From: Bacilli bacterium
GTDB lineage: Bacteria; Bacillota_I; Bacilli_A; RFN20; CAG-826
Assembly (NCBI GenBank): GCA_017619815.1
Contig: JAFZRR010000002.1
Location: 1 to 34,128 of the forward strand
Direction: 5' to 3'
DNA: 34,128 bases
Shown: piece by piece, positions 8,204 to 16,521 of the stretch
Numbering within the stretch: the first letter of the stretch is position 1
Layout of the letters: each line of letters opens with the position of its first letter
The notes under the pieces: model-generated
The model's input: the letters and a program-made list of their open reading frames with translations, nothing else
The model's database searches: none
What the model was told of the DNA's origin: nothing
Made by a program: the position numbers and the translations under genes

Positions 8204-9186
8204 TGAGTGAAGAAGAAAAGAAAGTAGTCGCTCAAGAAGCAACAAATAATCCTACCGCTGGTGAAGTTTCAGTTAACTCTCTTGCATACACAACTGGTCA
8301 AGAAGTTGTTAAGGCAGAAAAGAAAGAAAAGAGACACATGGGCTTAAAGGCCAAGAGAATTCTCGGCAATACAGTTGTTTATATTGTATTAGTCATTATG
8401 AGTATCATCTGGCTCGCTCCATTTGTCTGCATTGTTTTGCAATCATTCCGTTGCGAATCAACCTGGATGACAGGTTACATCATTCCACATAAGTGGGGAT
8501 TTGATAATTATGTAAGGTTATTTAAAAACACAAAATTCCCAAGATGGTTCTTAAATACCACAATTATTTCAATTGCAACTGCAGCATTGCAGTTAATCAT
8601 CATACTTTGTATGAGTTATACCCTTTCTCGTTTGAGATTCAAAGGTAGAAAAGCTTTAATGAACGCGATGCTTGTCTTGGGCTTATTCCCTGGCATTCTC
8701 GGTATGATTATTCTCTACCGTATTCTCGCAGACTTAAACTTAACTCAACAAAACGCTATTCCGGGATTAATTCTCGTTTACACCGCGAGTAGTGGTATGG
8801 GTTATTACGTCTCTAAAGGCTTCTTTGATACATTACCAAAGAGCTTAGACGAAGCAGCCCGTGTCGATGGTGCGAATAGAGCGCAAGTTCTCTTCAAGGT
8901 CATCTTACCACTCTCCAAACCAATCGTTATTTATACATTATTGACATCATTCATGGGTCCATGGGGCGACTTCGTGTTCGCACGTTATGTCTCATTCGGT
9001 ACCTCTGATGGTATGAACGTCGCTGTTGGTTTACAGAACATGTTAGGATCTGCAGGTAGCATTAATGCTAACTACACAACATTCTGTGCTGGCGGTGTGG
9101 TAGTCGCAATTCCAATCACAATCTTATTTATGTGCTTACAAAAATACTACGTCGAAGGTGTTACCGGCGGCGCGGTTAAAGGATAG
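8203..9186 (+). CDS. malG: Maltodextrin ABC transporter permease, MalG-like
   Basis: 327 residues; the start overlaps the last base of the preceding stop codon, and AGGAGG lies at 8187-8192. The first ~50 residues are charged and cytoplasmic, followed by about six membrane helices. The EAA motif (LDEAARVDGANRAQVL, then LP) contacts MalK. The C-terminal TGGAVKG is typical of MalG-type permeases (family knowledge: the MalG tail enters the MalK dimer). It pairs with the upstream MalF-like subunit to form the maltodextrin channel. It ends in TAG and is followed 12 bp later by the ATPase gene with AGGAGA. Confidence 0.95.
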   Translation: MSEEEKKVVAQEATNNPTAGEVSVNSLAYTTGQEVVKAEKKEKRHMGLKAKRILGNTVVYIVLVIMSIIWLAPFVCIVLQSFRCESTWMTGYIIPHKWGFDNYVRLFKNTKFPRWFLNTTIISIATAALQLIIILCMSYTLSRLRFKGRKALMNAMLVLGLFPGILGMIILYRILADLNLTQQNAIPGLILVYTASSGMGYYVSKGFFDTLPKSLDEAARVDGANRAQVLFKVILPLSKPIVIYTLLTSFMGPWGDFVFARYVSFGTSDGMNVAVGLQNMLGSAGSINANYTTFCAGGVVVAIPITILFMCLQKYYVEGVTGGAVKG

Positions 9187-9198
9187 GAGAATTAATTT

Positions 9199-10410
9199 AT
9201 GGCAAGAGTAAAATTAACTAATGTTAAGAAAATCTATCAAGGCAATGTTACTGCCGTTCATGATTTTAACCTTGATATCGCGGATAAAGAATTTATCGTC
9301 TTCGTCGGTCCATCTGGATGTGGTAAATCCACAACCTTAAGAATGGTCGCAGGCTTAGAAGATATTAGTGAAGGTACCGTTGAAATCGATGGTGAAGTCG
9401 TTAACGACTTACAACCAAAAGACCGCCACATTTCCATGGTCTTCCAAAACTACGCCTTATATCCACACTTAACAGTTTTTGAAAACATGGCATTCCCACT
9501 CAGATTGTTACGTCATCCAAAGATGTCACAAGATGAAATTTATCGCCGTGTTACCGAAGCTGCTGAAGTCTTAGGTATTACACAATACTTAAATAGAAAA
9601 CCAAAAGCCCTTTCCGGTGGTCAAAGACAACGTGTCGCTATCGGTAGAGCGATGGTTAAAGATTGTAAAGTCTTCTTAATGGATGAACCATTATCTAACT
9701 TAGATGCTAAGTTACGTAACCAAATGAGAGCGGAAATCATCCTCTTAAGAAAGAAGATTGATACAACATTTATTTACGTCACACATGACCAAACTGAAGC
9801 TATGACTTTAGGTGATAGAATCGTCATTATGAAAGATGGTTTCATCATGCAAGTCGGCAGCCCATCTCAAGTCTTCGATAAACCAGACAACTTATTCGTT
9901 GCTGAATTTATCGGTGCTCCAAAGATGAACATCGTCAAGACCAATCTTGTTAAAGAAGGTTCTAAATACTATGTCACACCATTCGGTAGCAAGATCTTAG
10001 TCGATGGTGAAAAAGGCGATGAACTCAAGAAGAGAGGATACGATTCTCAAGAAATCTTACTTGGCTTCCGTCCAGAACATACCGTTTTAGCTAAGAAAGC
10101 TGAAGGCGCATGTCACGCGACAATCGCGGTTAACGAAATGATGGGTAGTGAATTACACTTACACGTCGTAACAGACGATGGTGCTCCAGTTATTATTAGA
10201 GTTCCAACCATTCAACTTAACGATAAAGAAAGAGAAGAAATGGTGGCAGGTAAAGAAATTTACTTCACATTTGAAGGAAAAGTCATGCACTTCTTCAACC
10301 CTGAAACTGAAGTTTCATTATTCTATGATGAACCAGTAACTTTGGAAGAAGTTAATGAAAAAGTCGAAGAAATCAAAAAAGACGTCAAAGAATTAAAGGA
10401 AAAGGAATAG
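9199..10410 (+). CDS. malK: ABC transporter ATP-binding subunit, MalK/MsmX type
   Basis: 403 residues. Walker A GPSGCGKST (37-45), Q-loop Gln83 in VFQNYALYP, signature LSGGQ (138-142), Walker B VFLMDEP with catalytic Glu163, and switch His196 in YVTHDQTEA. The C-terminal part from ~235 is a TOBE-type regulatory domain, followed by an acidic/basic helical tail (VEEIKKDVKELKEKE). It energises uptake by dimerising under MalF and MalG. MsmX-type ATPases can serve several sugar importers, so it might also power other systems elsewhere in the genome (family knowledge). Placement directly after malG marks it as part of the same operon; the next gene starts 4 bp after its stop. Confidence 0.96.
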   Translation: MARVKLTNVKKIYQGNVTAVHDFNLDIADKEFIVFVGPSGCGKSTTLRMVAGLEDISEGTVEIDGEVVNDLQPKDRHISMVFQNYALYPHLTVFENMAFPLRLLRHPKMSQDEIYRRVTEAAEVLGITQYLNRKPKALSGGQRQRVAIGRAMVKDCKVFLMDEPLSNLDAKLRNQMRAEIILLRKKIDTTFIYVTHDQTEAMTLGDRIVIMKDGFIMQVGSPSQVFDKPDNLFVAEFIGAPKMNIVKTNLVKEGSKYYVTPFGSKILVDGEKGDELKKRGYDSQEILLGFRPEHTVLAKKAEGACHATIAVNEMMGSELHLHVVTDDGAPVIIRVPTIQLNDKEREEMVAGKEIYFTFEGKVMHFFNPETEVSLFYDEPVTLEEVNEKVEEIKKDVKELKEKE

Positions 10411-10413
10411 TTT

Positions 10414-10812
10414 ATGGCTGAAGAAAAGAAAAATTCTAGCGGTCTTTTCAAGAATCTAACCATTATCTTTACATCCATTTTCTGCTTTGCGGCAGCTGCA
10501 GCTGGTATTGTTAAAGCGATTATGGCTATTTCTAAAGTCAAATCACCACAAACATGGACAGAGTTTTGGATTTATATAGCCGTTGCAGTAGCCTACCTCA
10601 TTTGGCTAGTTATCTATTTAGCCTTTGTGGGAATGAATAAGAAGGTCTGGGTGTTAGGTATTCTTAATATTCTCTTCACCATTATTGGTGGAATCTTCTT
10701 CATTTTTTGGAAACCAGATCCACTTCATAATCCAGGTTTCTTAGAAGAAGAACAAAAGAATAAGAAAGATAATTCCTTCGATAAGGTACTCGGTGTTACA
10801 GACGCTGAATAA
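10414..10812 (+). CDS. Small three-helix membrane protein of the importer operon
   Basis: 132 residues with a short charged N-terminus and three hydrophobic segments (about 15-38, 51-72 and 77-99), then a charged tail of ~30 residues beginning WKPDPLHNP. No family is recognised and no catalytic motif is seen. It starts 4 bp after malK with AAGGA upstream and is the last gene before a terminator, so it is made with the maltodextrin importer. It could be an accessory or stabilising subunit, or simply a passenger; the sequence does not decide. Confidence 0.8.
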   Translation: MAEEKKNSSGLFKNLTIIFTSIFCFAAAAAGIVKAIMAISKVKSPQTWTEFWIYIAVAVAYLIWLVIYLAFVGMNKKVWVLGILNILFTIIGGIFFIFWKPDPLHNPGFLEEEQKNKKDNSFDKVLGVTDAE

Positions 10813-10828
10813 TATATAAAAATCTAAT

Positions 10829-10858
10829 AAGGTGGTCTTCGGACCATCTTTTTATTTT
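10829..10858 (+). terminator. Rho-independent terminator of the importer operon
   Basis: AAGGTGGTC (10829-10837) pairs with GACCATCTT (10842-10850) around a TTCG loop, followed by TTTATTTT. Confidence 0.88.
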
Positions 10859-10860
10859 CT

Positions 10861-10889
10861 TTAAGAAAGTATGTGAAATAGAATAAAAG
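10861..10889 (+). promoter_or_regulatory. Weak candidate promoter of the galactan/starch operon
   Basis: TTAAGA (10861-10866) and TAAAAG (10884-10889) are 17 bp apart. Both match the consensus only in part, but a promoter is expected here because a terminator precedes and a long gene cluster follows. Confidence 0.3.
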
Positions 10890-10905
10890 TAAGAGAGATT
10901 TTTAT

Positions 10906-12711
10906 ATGAAAACGAAATTTGTTGTTAACATTATTCATCGTCCAGAATTATCTCCTGAATACGCCGAAAAATCTTCTGGTGTGAAAGAAACTTCTGTTCA
11001 AGATGAATCCTTAAAGATTTTTGAATTCCAACAAGAAACCGCACATAAGAACGGTTTAAAAACCACAATCCAAATTACATATGCATCCTTATTTAGTGAT
11101 GTCATTGTTAAACTCGCCAAAGAACACCACGAAAAATACGGTGATGAAATTGGTTTATCCTTATTAGGTCTCCCATGTAAGGAATTTAGGCAAAAATACA
11201 AAACAGAAGATTTCTGTATTTGGATGTTCTCTGATAAACAAAAAGAAGAGATCGTCGATGATGTCTTTAAGATGTTTTATGACAAATTTGGTTTTTATCC
11301 AGAATCTACAGGCAGCTATTTCATGGATGCCTATACGATTAATTATATTAAAAAGAAATATCCAAGCGTGAAATGCGCGATTGCGACATGCTGGGAAGAA
11401 GGTCCAAAAGCCTATCATACATGCAATAACTCTTGGTATACCTTCATGGATGGTGGTCCATGGAATCCTTGGATTCCTAGTAAAATCAATTCTCACTGTC
11501 CTGCAATAAATAAAGATGATGACAGTGGCATTGTTGCTATTCCACACTTATCACGTGACCTTTTAGCCTGTTTTGACGGAAACGGTTCCAATTTCGGTAC
11601 CCATCCACAGAACGTTTTAAGAGGCATGATTTACTATAAAGATGGCGACAGAATCGAATATCCATATTTATATAACCTTATTGACCAATACCGTCATTTA
11701 GGCAAATACAATAATGGCTATGCTTACAATATGATGTTCGTTGGACCAGGTTGGTTAAACCAAAAAGGCCGTTGGGAATGTCCTTATGAATTATTAAAAC
11801 AATCCTATGAAGATGGAATGAGATATTATGGTGAGCTCAAAAAGAAAGGCGAACTCCTCGATTTAACCATGAGCGAATTTGCAGATTTCTATAGAAGTGA
11901 GCACCCAGACTATCTCGATAGTGAAAATGCCTTATGGAAAGACATCCTTTATGGAAGTCAAAAACAATATTTCTGGTACGCTGACCCATTCTTTAGAACT
12001 TGTTTAGACTTTAACCAAGGTGGTGCGATGATTGACTTACGTCCATACGTCGCCAGAATCCCACAAAAAGTGGGTATTGGAACAGAACATGTTTATGACG
12101 CCAGCTATCCATATTTAATCCAAGCTAATTATCGCGCTGGATACTTCACGCATTATGCCGGTGCGGGTACAGTCGCATCATGTAAGGTGAGTTATCACGG
12201 ACACGAAACAGATTTATGCTTATGCCGAACATTAGCAAAGTTTGAAAAAGTAAATGGTGATGTTGTGATTACCGCAAATCCTGTCAGCGTGGAACTTGAT
12301 GGATTAGAAATACTCATACAGTCCATCCTTACATTCAAAAAGGGTGAAGGTAAACTCTTTATCGAAAGAAAGATAATTAACGACCTAAAGGGCGAAAAAG
12401 TGACATTTAAAGAATATTTCACCGGTGCATTCGGTTTGAATGAATATCAATCTGACTTATCCAAGGTCACTTTAGGTGTTGATGACGATGTTATGAAATA
12501 CCAATACTTAGGTAGAAAAATAAACAAAGTAGGAAAGAAAGCGTTTGTGAATATTCCTGACGTTTTAACAAATATTTCCTATACCGGTGATGTTGATAGC
12601 TTTGAAGTGGAAGAAGGCATTGCCTTTAGCCCATGCTACAAACTCGCCGCTTATAAGACCACAGATAAGGGAGGAATTAAAACATGTCTCAATCTAGCAA
12701 AGGGAAATTAA
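10906..12711 (+). CDS. Unrecognised 601-residue protein, possible NodB/GH57-like barrel enzyme
   Basis: 601 residues, no signal peptide, so cytoplasmic. The family is not recognised. The N-terminal ~400 residues alternate strands and helices in a way that recalls the polysaccharide-deacetylase/GH57/GH38 group of (beta/alpha)7 barrels: an opening NIIHRPE, then TTIQITY, KYGDEIGLSLLG (where that group usually has His), FYPESTGSYFMD and a W/H-rich stretch around GGPWNPWIP and NSHCPA. From ~420 on it looks like an all-beta C-terminal domain. Acidic and aromatic residues are plentiful, as in carbohydrate-active enzymes. It is the first gene of an operon containing two GH53 galactanases and an alpha-amylase, so a role in handling imported oligosaccharides is inferred. 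The canonical metal-binding His of NodB enzymes is not obvious. It overlaps the next gene by 28 bp. Confidence 0.85.
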   Translation: MKTKFVVNIIHRPELSPEYAEKSSGVKETSVQDESLKIFEFQQETAHKNGLKTTIQITYASLFSDVIVKLAKEHHEKYGDEIGLSLLGLPCKEFRQKYKTEDFCIWMFSDKQKEEIVDDVFKMFYDKFGFYPESTGSYFMDAYTINYIKKKYPSVKCAIATCWEEGPKAYHTCNNSWYTFMDGGPWNPWIPSKINSHCPAINKDDDSGIVAIPHLSRDLLACFDGNGSNFGTHPQNVLRGMIYYKDGDRIEYPYLYNLIDQYRHLGKYNNGYAYNMMFVGPGWLNQKGRWECPYELLKQSYEDGMRYYGELKKKGELLDLTMSEFADFYRSEHPDYLDSENALWKDILYGSQKQYFWYADPFFRTCLDFNQGGAMIDLRPYVARIPQKVGIGTEHVYDASYPYLIQANYRAGYFTHYAGAGTVASCKVSYHGHETDLCLCRTLAKFEKVNGDVVITANPVSVELDGLEILIQSILTFKKGEGKLFIERKIINDLKGEKVTFKEYFTGAFGLNEYQSDLSKVTLGVDDDVMKYQYLGRKINKVGKKAFVNIPDVLTNISYTGDVDSFEVEEGIAFSPCYKLAAYKTTDKGGIKTCLNLAKGN

Positions 12712-12944
12712 ATTACCGCTGTCCATCATGTTTCATGAGAGACATTGATATGGATATGTTCTTTGATGAAGAAAAGAAAGAATACTATTGCCTTAGATGT
12801 GGTTTCCACGGACAAGAGGATGAAGTTCTTCGTTTAAACGAACAAGCTAAATATCGTTATAAAGCTATGAAAAAGAGAGTGGTGTCTTTTGGTGAAGACA
12901 ACGAACCACTCGTCATGAAAGATCATAAAGCAGGAGAACAATAA
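12684..12944 (+). CDS. Small zinc-ribbon protein
   Basis: 86 residues starting inside the 3' end of the previous gene (28-bp overlap), with a strong GGGAGG at 12669-12674. Cys13-x2-Cys16 and Cys36-x2-Cys39 form a classic zinc ribbon with a 19-residue acidic insert; the rest is a charged helix (about 46-66) and a tail. No DNA-binding or enzyme domain beyond the ribbon is visible. The overlap implies translational coupling with the 601-residue protein, and the GH53 gene follows 3 bp later. It could be a regulator, a metal-dependent adaptor, or a small partner of the upstream protein; no function can be assigned. Confidence 0.82.
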   Translation: MSQSSKGKLNYRCPSCFMRDIDMDMFFDEEKKEYYCLRCGFHGQEDEVLRLNEQAKYRYKAMKKRVVSFGEDNEPLVMKDHKAGEQ

Positions 12945-12947
12945 TAT

Positions 12948-14063
12948 ATGATTCTTGGTATTGATGTTTCCACTTATTTGGAACAACAAAAATATGCTCA
13001 TTCAAAATACTATAAAGATGGCAAAGAAGTTGATCCATTTGCTTTAATGCGCGCAAACGGGGTGGAATATCTCCGCACGAGAATATGGAATGACCCATAT
13101 GATGAAAACGGTAATCCATATTTAGGTGGAACTTGCGACTTAAATAATTATTTACAGCTTTGCGATGTTTTAAAGAAATATGGTTTTAAACAAGTAGTGG
13201 ACTTCCATTATTCCGACTTCTGGGCGGATCCAAGCAAACAAAACCTTCCAAAAGCCTGGGCTAATTATAATTTTGAACAACTCTTAGAAGCGGTTTATAC
13301 ATTTACCAAAGAATCACTTTTAAAGATTAAATTTAAAGGTATTGATGTAAGCTATATCCAAACCGGTAATGAAATTACCCATGGTATGCTTAGACCTTTA
13401 GGGGCAATCAATTATGAATCTGATAATCCATATAAAAACTTCGCAGAAATTCTTAAAGTCGCGAGAAAAGCCTGCAAAGAAGTTTATCCAAATGTGAAGA
13501 TTATCATCCATTTAGAAGAATCATTTAACCAAGATTTATACCGCCGCATTATTAACGGTTTAAAGAGAAACGGTTTAGAGATTGATGTTATTGGAACATC
13601 ATATTATCCATTTTGGCATCACAGTTTTGCCGAATATTTTGCTAATATGGATATGGTACAAAAAGAATTTGATATCCCCGTCATGAACGTGGAACTCGGT
13701 TATCCATTTACATTAGATGACTATCTTCCTGATGAAAGTGGTAAACCAAAACATTTAGTTATCAACGCTGATAACAAAGAAGATTTCTTAAAAATGCTTC
13801 CTTACCCAGTTGATGAAGAGGGACAAGCCAATTTCGTGAGAGAATTCTTAAGACTCGCCAAAGAACACAACTTGCAAGGTGCCTTCTACTGGGAACCAGT
13901 TTGGATTCCAGGAGAAAACATTTGTTGGGGTTCTCGTGCTGGACAAAACTATCAGCACACAAACGAGAAAGACACTCGTAACGAATGGGCGAACCAATGC
14001 TTATTTGATTACCAAGGAAATGCTTTAAAAGCATTAGATGAGTTTAAAAACGATGGCAAATAA
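12948..14063 (+). CDS. GH53 endo-beta-1,4-galactanase, cytoplasmic
   Basis: 371 residues, no signal peptide: the mature GH53 fold starts at once (MILGIDVSTY). Family marks: RTRIWNDPYD (43-52), DFHYSDFWADP (85-95), PKAW (101-104), acid/base Glu142 in QTGNEIT and nucleophile Glu249 in VMNVELGYP. GH53 enzymes cut beta-1,4-galactan (arabinogalactan I, pectic side chains). Most characterised members are secreted, so an intracellular one probably acts on imported galacto-oligosaccharides (inference). Preceded by AGGAGAA and by the zinc-ribbon gene (3-bp gap). A secreted GH53 paralogue lies two genes downstream with the same FHYSDFWADP block. Confidence 0.95.
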   Translation: MILGIDVSTYLEQQKYAHSKYYKDGKEVDPFALMRANGVEYLRTRIWNDPYDENGNPYLGGTCDLNNYLQLCDVLKKYGFKQVVDFHYSDFWADPSKQNLPKAWANYNFEQLLEAVYTFTKESLLKIKFKGIDVSYIQTGNEITHGMLRPLGAINYESDNPYKNFAEILKVARKACKEVYPNVKIIIHLEESFNQDLYRRIINGLKRNGLEIDVIGTSYYPFWHHSFAEYFANMDMVQKEFDIPVMNVELGYPFTLDDYLPDESGKPKHLVINADNKEDFLKMLPYPVDEEGQANFVREFLRLAKEHNLQGAFYWEPVWIPGENICWGSRAGQNYQHTNEKDTRNEWANQCLFDYQGNALKALDEFKNDGK

Positions 14064-14532
14064 AAAAGAAATACTATTCTTCACCCTTTTAGCGCTTATC
14101 GTCGGTTTGTTCGCGGTAGGTTCTATTGCTGCGTTTATTTATGCCGCTTATGACGCTAACGAAAAAGGTATCGTTTTCGGTGTCACTTTCGAACTCGTAT
14201 ATATGGGTTTATTCTTTGTCGTTCAATTCTTTGCTATCTTAATGTCCATCAAAGCGGTGCAAAACGGTTCGTTTATCTTCTCCGAATTAACGCATATTAG
14301 AAATAACGCAAAGATTAGAAGTAAACCTGCAGCGATTATCGCTTTAGTGTTTGCGGTTATTAATCTTGCCTTATTCGTTTATGCCTTATTAGTGGTTTTA
14401 CCAGTAAACGTCCCAATGTTTAACTTCCCGTTAGCCTTATTCCTTGCGGTATTACCGACCTCAATTACCATATTAACGATTGCTATATTTTTCTATATAT
14501 ATCCATTCATTTTCTTACAAAAAGGAGAATAA
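14053..14532 (+). CDS. Four-helix membrane protein, unknown function
   Basis: 159 residues from the ATG at 14053; another in-frame ATG at 14038 would add five residues, but only 14053 has even a weak GAG at suitable distance. Hydrophobic segments at about 8-32, 44-67, 92-117 and 124-154. The start overlaps the end of the GH53 gene by 11 bp, pointing to coupled translation. No family recognised. Like the small membrane protein at 10414 it is embedded in a carbohydrate operon; a structural or transport-accessory role is only a guess. Confidence 0.75.
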   Translation: MANKKEILFFTLLALIVGLFAVGSIAAFIYAAYDANEKGIVFGVTFELVYMGLFFVVQFFAILMSIKAVQNGSFIFSELTHIRNNAKIRSKPAAIIALVFAVINLALFVYALLVVLPVNVPMFNFPLALFLAVLPTSITILTIAIFFYIYPFIFLQKGE

Positions 14533-14536
14533 CATT

Positions 14537-16519
14537 ATGAAAAAAAGCCTAGTATTACTTCCTATCCTCGCCTTAGGAATGCTTTCAGGGTGCACTGGAA
14601 ATAAAGAACCAGACATGACAAGAGATGATAGCAAAATCGCCTCTGATTCTTTATTTGTTCAAAAAGTAGAAAACATCCCTGAAGAATTCATCATGGGTGT
14701 TGATGCTTCAAGCGTGATCGCTGAAGAAGAAAGTGGTGTTAAATACTATAACCACGAAGGAGTACAAGAAGATCCATTAAAGATTCTTTCCGATAACGGT
14801 GTGAATTACATCCGTGTCCGTATTTGGAATGATCCATACGATTCCAAAGGAAGAGGATACGGTGGTGGAAATAACGATTTAGCTAAAGCTATTGAAATCG
14901 GTAAACGTGCGACTAAATACAAAATGAAATTATTGGTCGACTTCCATTATTCCGACTTCTGGGCAGATCCCGCAAAACAATACGCCCCAAAAGCTTGGAA
15001 AGATATGGATTTAGACACTAAAAAAGTCGCTTTATATGATTTCACCAAAGACTGCTTAACCCAATTAAAGAAAGCAGGCGTCGTTGTCGGCATGGTTCAA
15101 GTCGGTAACGAAACCAGTGGTGGCAAGATGGCTGGTGAAACCAGATTCTCCTATTTCGCCGTCTTATTTAACGAAGGTGCGAGGGCGGTAAGAGAAGTTT
15201 GTCCAAAAGCTTATGTCGCTTGTCACTTTGCTAATCCAGAAAAATCCGCAAACTATTATGACTGGGCCGCAAAGATGAACCAATACGGTGTTGATTACGA
15301 CGTTTTCGGTTCTTCTTATTATCCATATTGGCACGGAACACTCGATAACTTAGGTACAGTTTTAGACACAATTGCAAAGCAATATAACAAGAAAGTTATG
15401 GTTTTAGAAACTTCCTATGCTTATTCAACAGAAAACACAGACTTCTGGGCTAACACAATTAGTGAAAGCACAAACGTGGAAAAACCATATCCATATACAA
15501 TCGCTGGTCAAGCTAATTCCGTCAGAGATATCGCTGATACAGTTTGCAATAAAATGACAAACGGTATCGGTATCTGCTACTGGGAAGGCACATGGATTTC
15601 TGTCGGTACAGAATCATTTGAAGCCAACCAATTAAAATGGGAAAAATATGGTTCTGGTTGGGCTAGTAGCTATGCTAAGGACTATGATCCAAAAGATGCC
15701 GGTCAATGGTATGGCGGTTGTGCAGTGGAAAACCAAGCGTTCTTTGATGAACATGGTAAAGCCCTTGAATCATTAAAAGTATTTAACTTAATGAGATATG
15801 GCAATGATGCACCTAAATACATTGATGGTATTGAAGATGCAAAAATTAGCTACTATAACTATGAAGATTTCACTCTTCCTGAAACAGTGAATGTTATTTA
15901 TAACGATAATTCCAGAAGTGCTATTCCAGTGACTTGGGAAGACTTCGATATTCCTGCCGCAAAAGCAGCTGGTAACGCCAAATATACAATTAACGGTGTT
16001 GCCGGTGGACAAGCGGTCAAATGTTACTTAACAATTTTGGAAAAGAACTTCGTCCAAAACTATAGTTTTGAAGATGGTATGAATCCATGGGTTATGACCA
16101 ATAATGGCGCCGCGTTAAGTGATGTTCATAAAGTACAAATTACACAAGAAAACCCATTAACCGGTAAATCAGCATTCCATTTCTGGTCACAAGAAGCTGA
16201 TTGTGTTAATTTCGAAGTTGAACAAACTGTGACATTAGAGACTTCTGGAACATATAAATTCCAAATCTCCATCATGGGTGGTGCGGATACTGGAGGCGCT
16301 GATCCAACCAAGCAAGATATCTATGCTTACGTTAAGGTTAATGACACTGTTTATCAACAATCTGGTAAGATCACTTCTTATGACAACTGGGCTGATATAA
16401 AAATCACTAATATTCAATACACTTTAGGTGATACAATAAAGGTAGGAATTCACGTCAATTGTTCCGAGGCAAAAGTTTGGGGCGATATTGATGACGCGAT
16501 GCTTAATTTGGTTCTCTAA
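14537..16519 (+). CDS. Secreted GH53 galactanase lipoprotein with Ig-like and CBM61-like domains
   Basis: 660 residues from the ATG at 14537, chosen because AAAGGAG stands at 14521-14527 and a lipoprotein signal follows at once (lipobox LSGC, Cys19). The GH53 catalytic domain spans ~52-420: RVRIWNDPYD, DFHYSDFWADP, acid/base Glu192 in QVGNETS and nucleophile Glu291 in VLETSYAYS. Residues ~425-500 look like a bacterial Ig-like (Big_4) domain with the ITWEDF-type core (here VTWEDFD). Residues ~504-660 start NYSFEDGMNPW and end WGDIDDAMLNL, the pattern of a galactan-binding CBM61-like beta-sandwich (by family knowledge CBM61 binds beta-1,4-galactan). It would cut plant galactan at the cell surface and complement the cytoplasmic GH53. 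Confidence 0.95.
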   Translation: MKKSLVLLPILALGMLSGCTGNKEPDMTRDDSKIASDSLFVQKVENIPEEFIMGVDASSVIAEEESGVKYYNHEGVQEDPLKILSDNGVNYIRVRIWNDPYDSKGRGYGGGNNDLAKAIEIGKRATKYKMKLLVDFHYSDFWADPAKQYAPKAWKDMDLDTKKVALYDFTKDCLTQLKKAGVVVGMVQVGNETSGGKMAGETRFSYFAVLFNEGARAVREVCPKAYVACHFANPEKSANYYDWAAKMNQYGVDYDVFGSSYYPYWHGTLDNLGTVLDTIAKQYNKKVMVLETSYAYSTENTDFWANTISESTNVEKPYPYTIAGQANSVRDIADTVCNKMTNGIGICYWEGTWISVGTESFEANQLKWEKYGSGWASSYAKDYDPKDAGQWYGGCAVENQAFFDEHGKALESLKVFNLMRYGNDAPKYIDGIEDAKISYYNYEDFTLPETVNVIYNDNSRSAIPVTWEDFDIPAAKAAGNAKYTINGVAGGQAVKCYLTILEKNFVQNYSFEDGMNPWVMTNNGAALSDVHKVQITQENPLTGKSAFHFWSQEADCVNFEVEQTVTLETSGTYKFQISIMGGADTGGADPTKQDIYAYVKVNDTVYQQSGKITSYDNWADIKITNIQYTLGDTIKVGIHVNCSEAKVWGDIDDAMLNLVL

Positions 16520-16521
16520 TT

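Noticed and set aside
14480..14536. Earlier in-frame start for the secreted GH53
   Set aside because: It would put 19 residues before a perfect lipoprotein signal and overlaps the upstream membrane protein; AAAGGAG precedes 14537.
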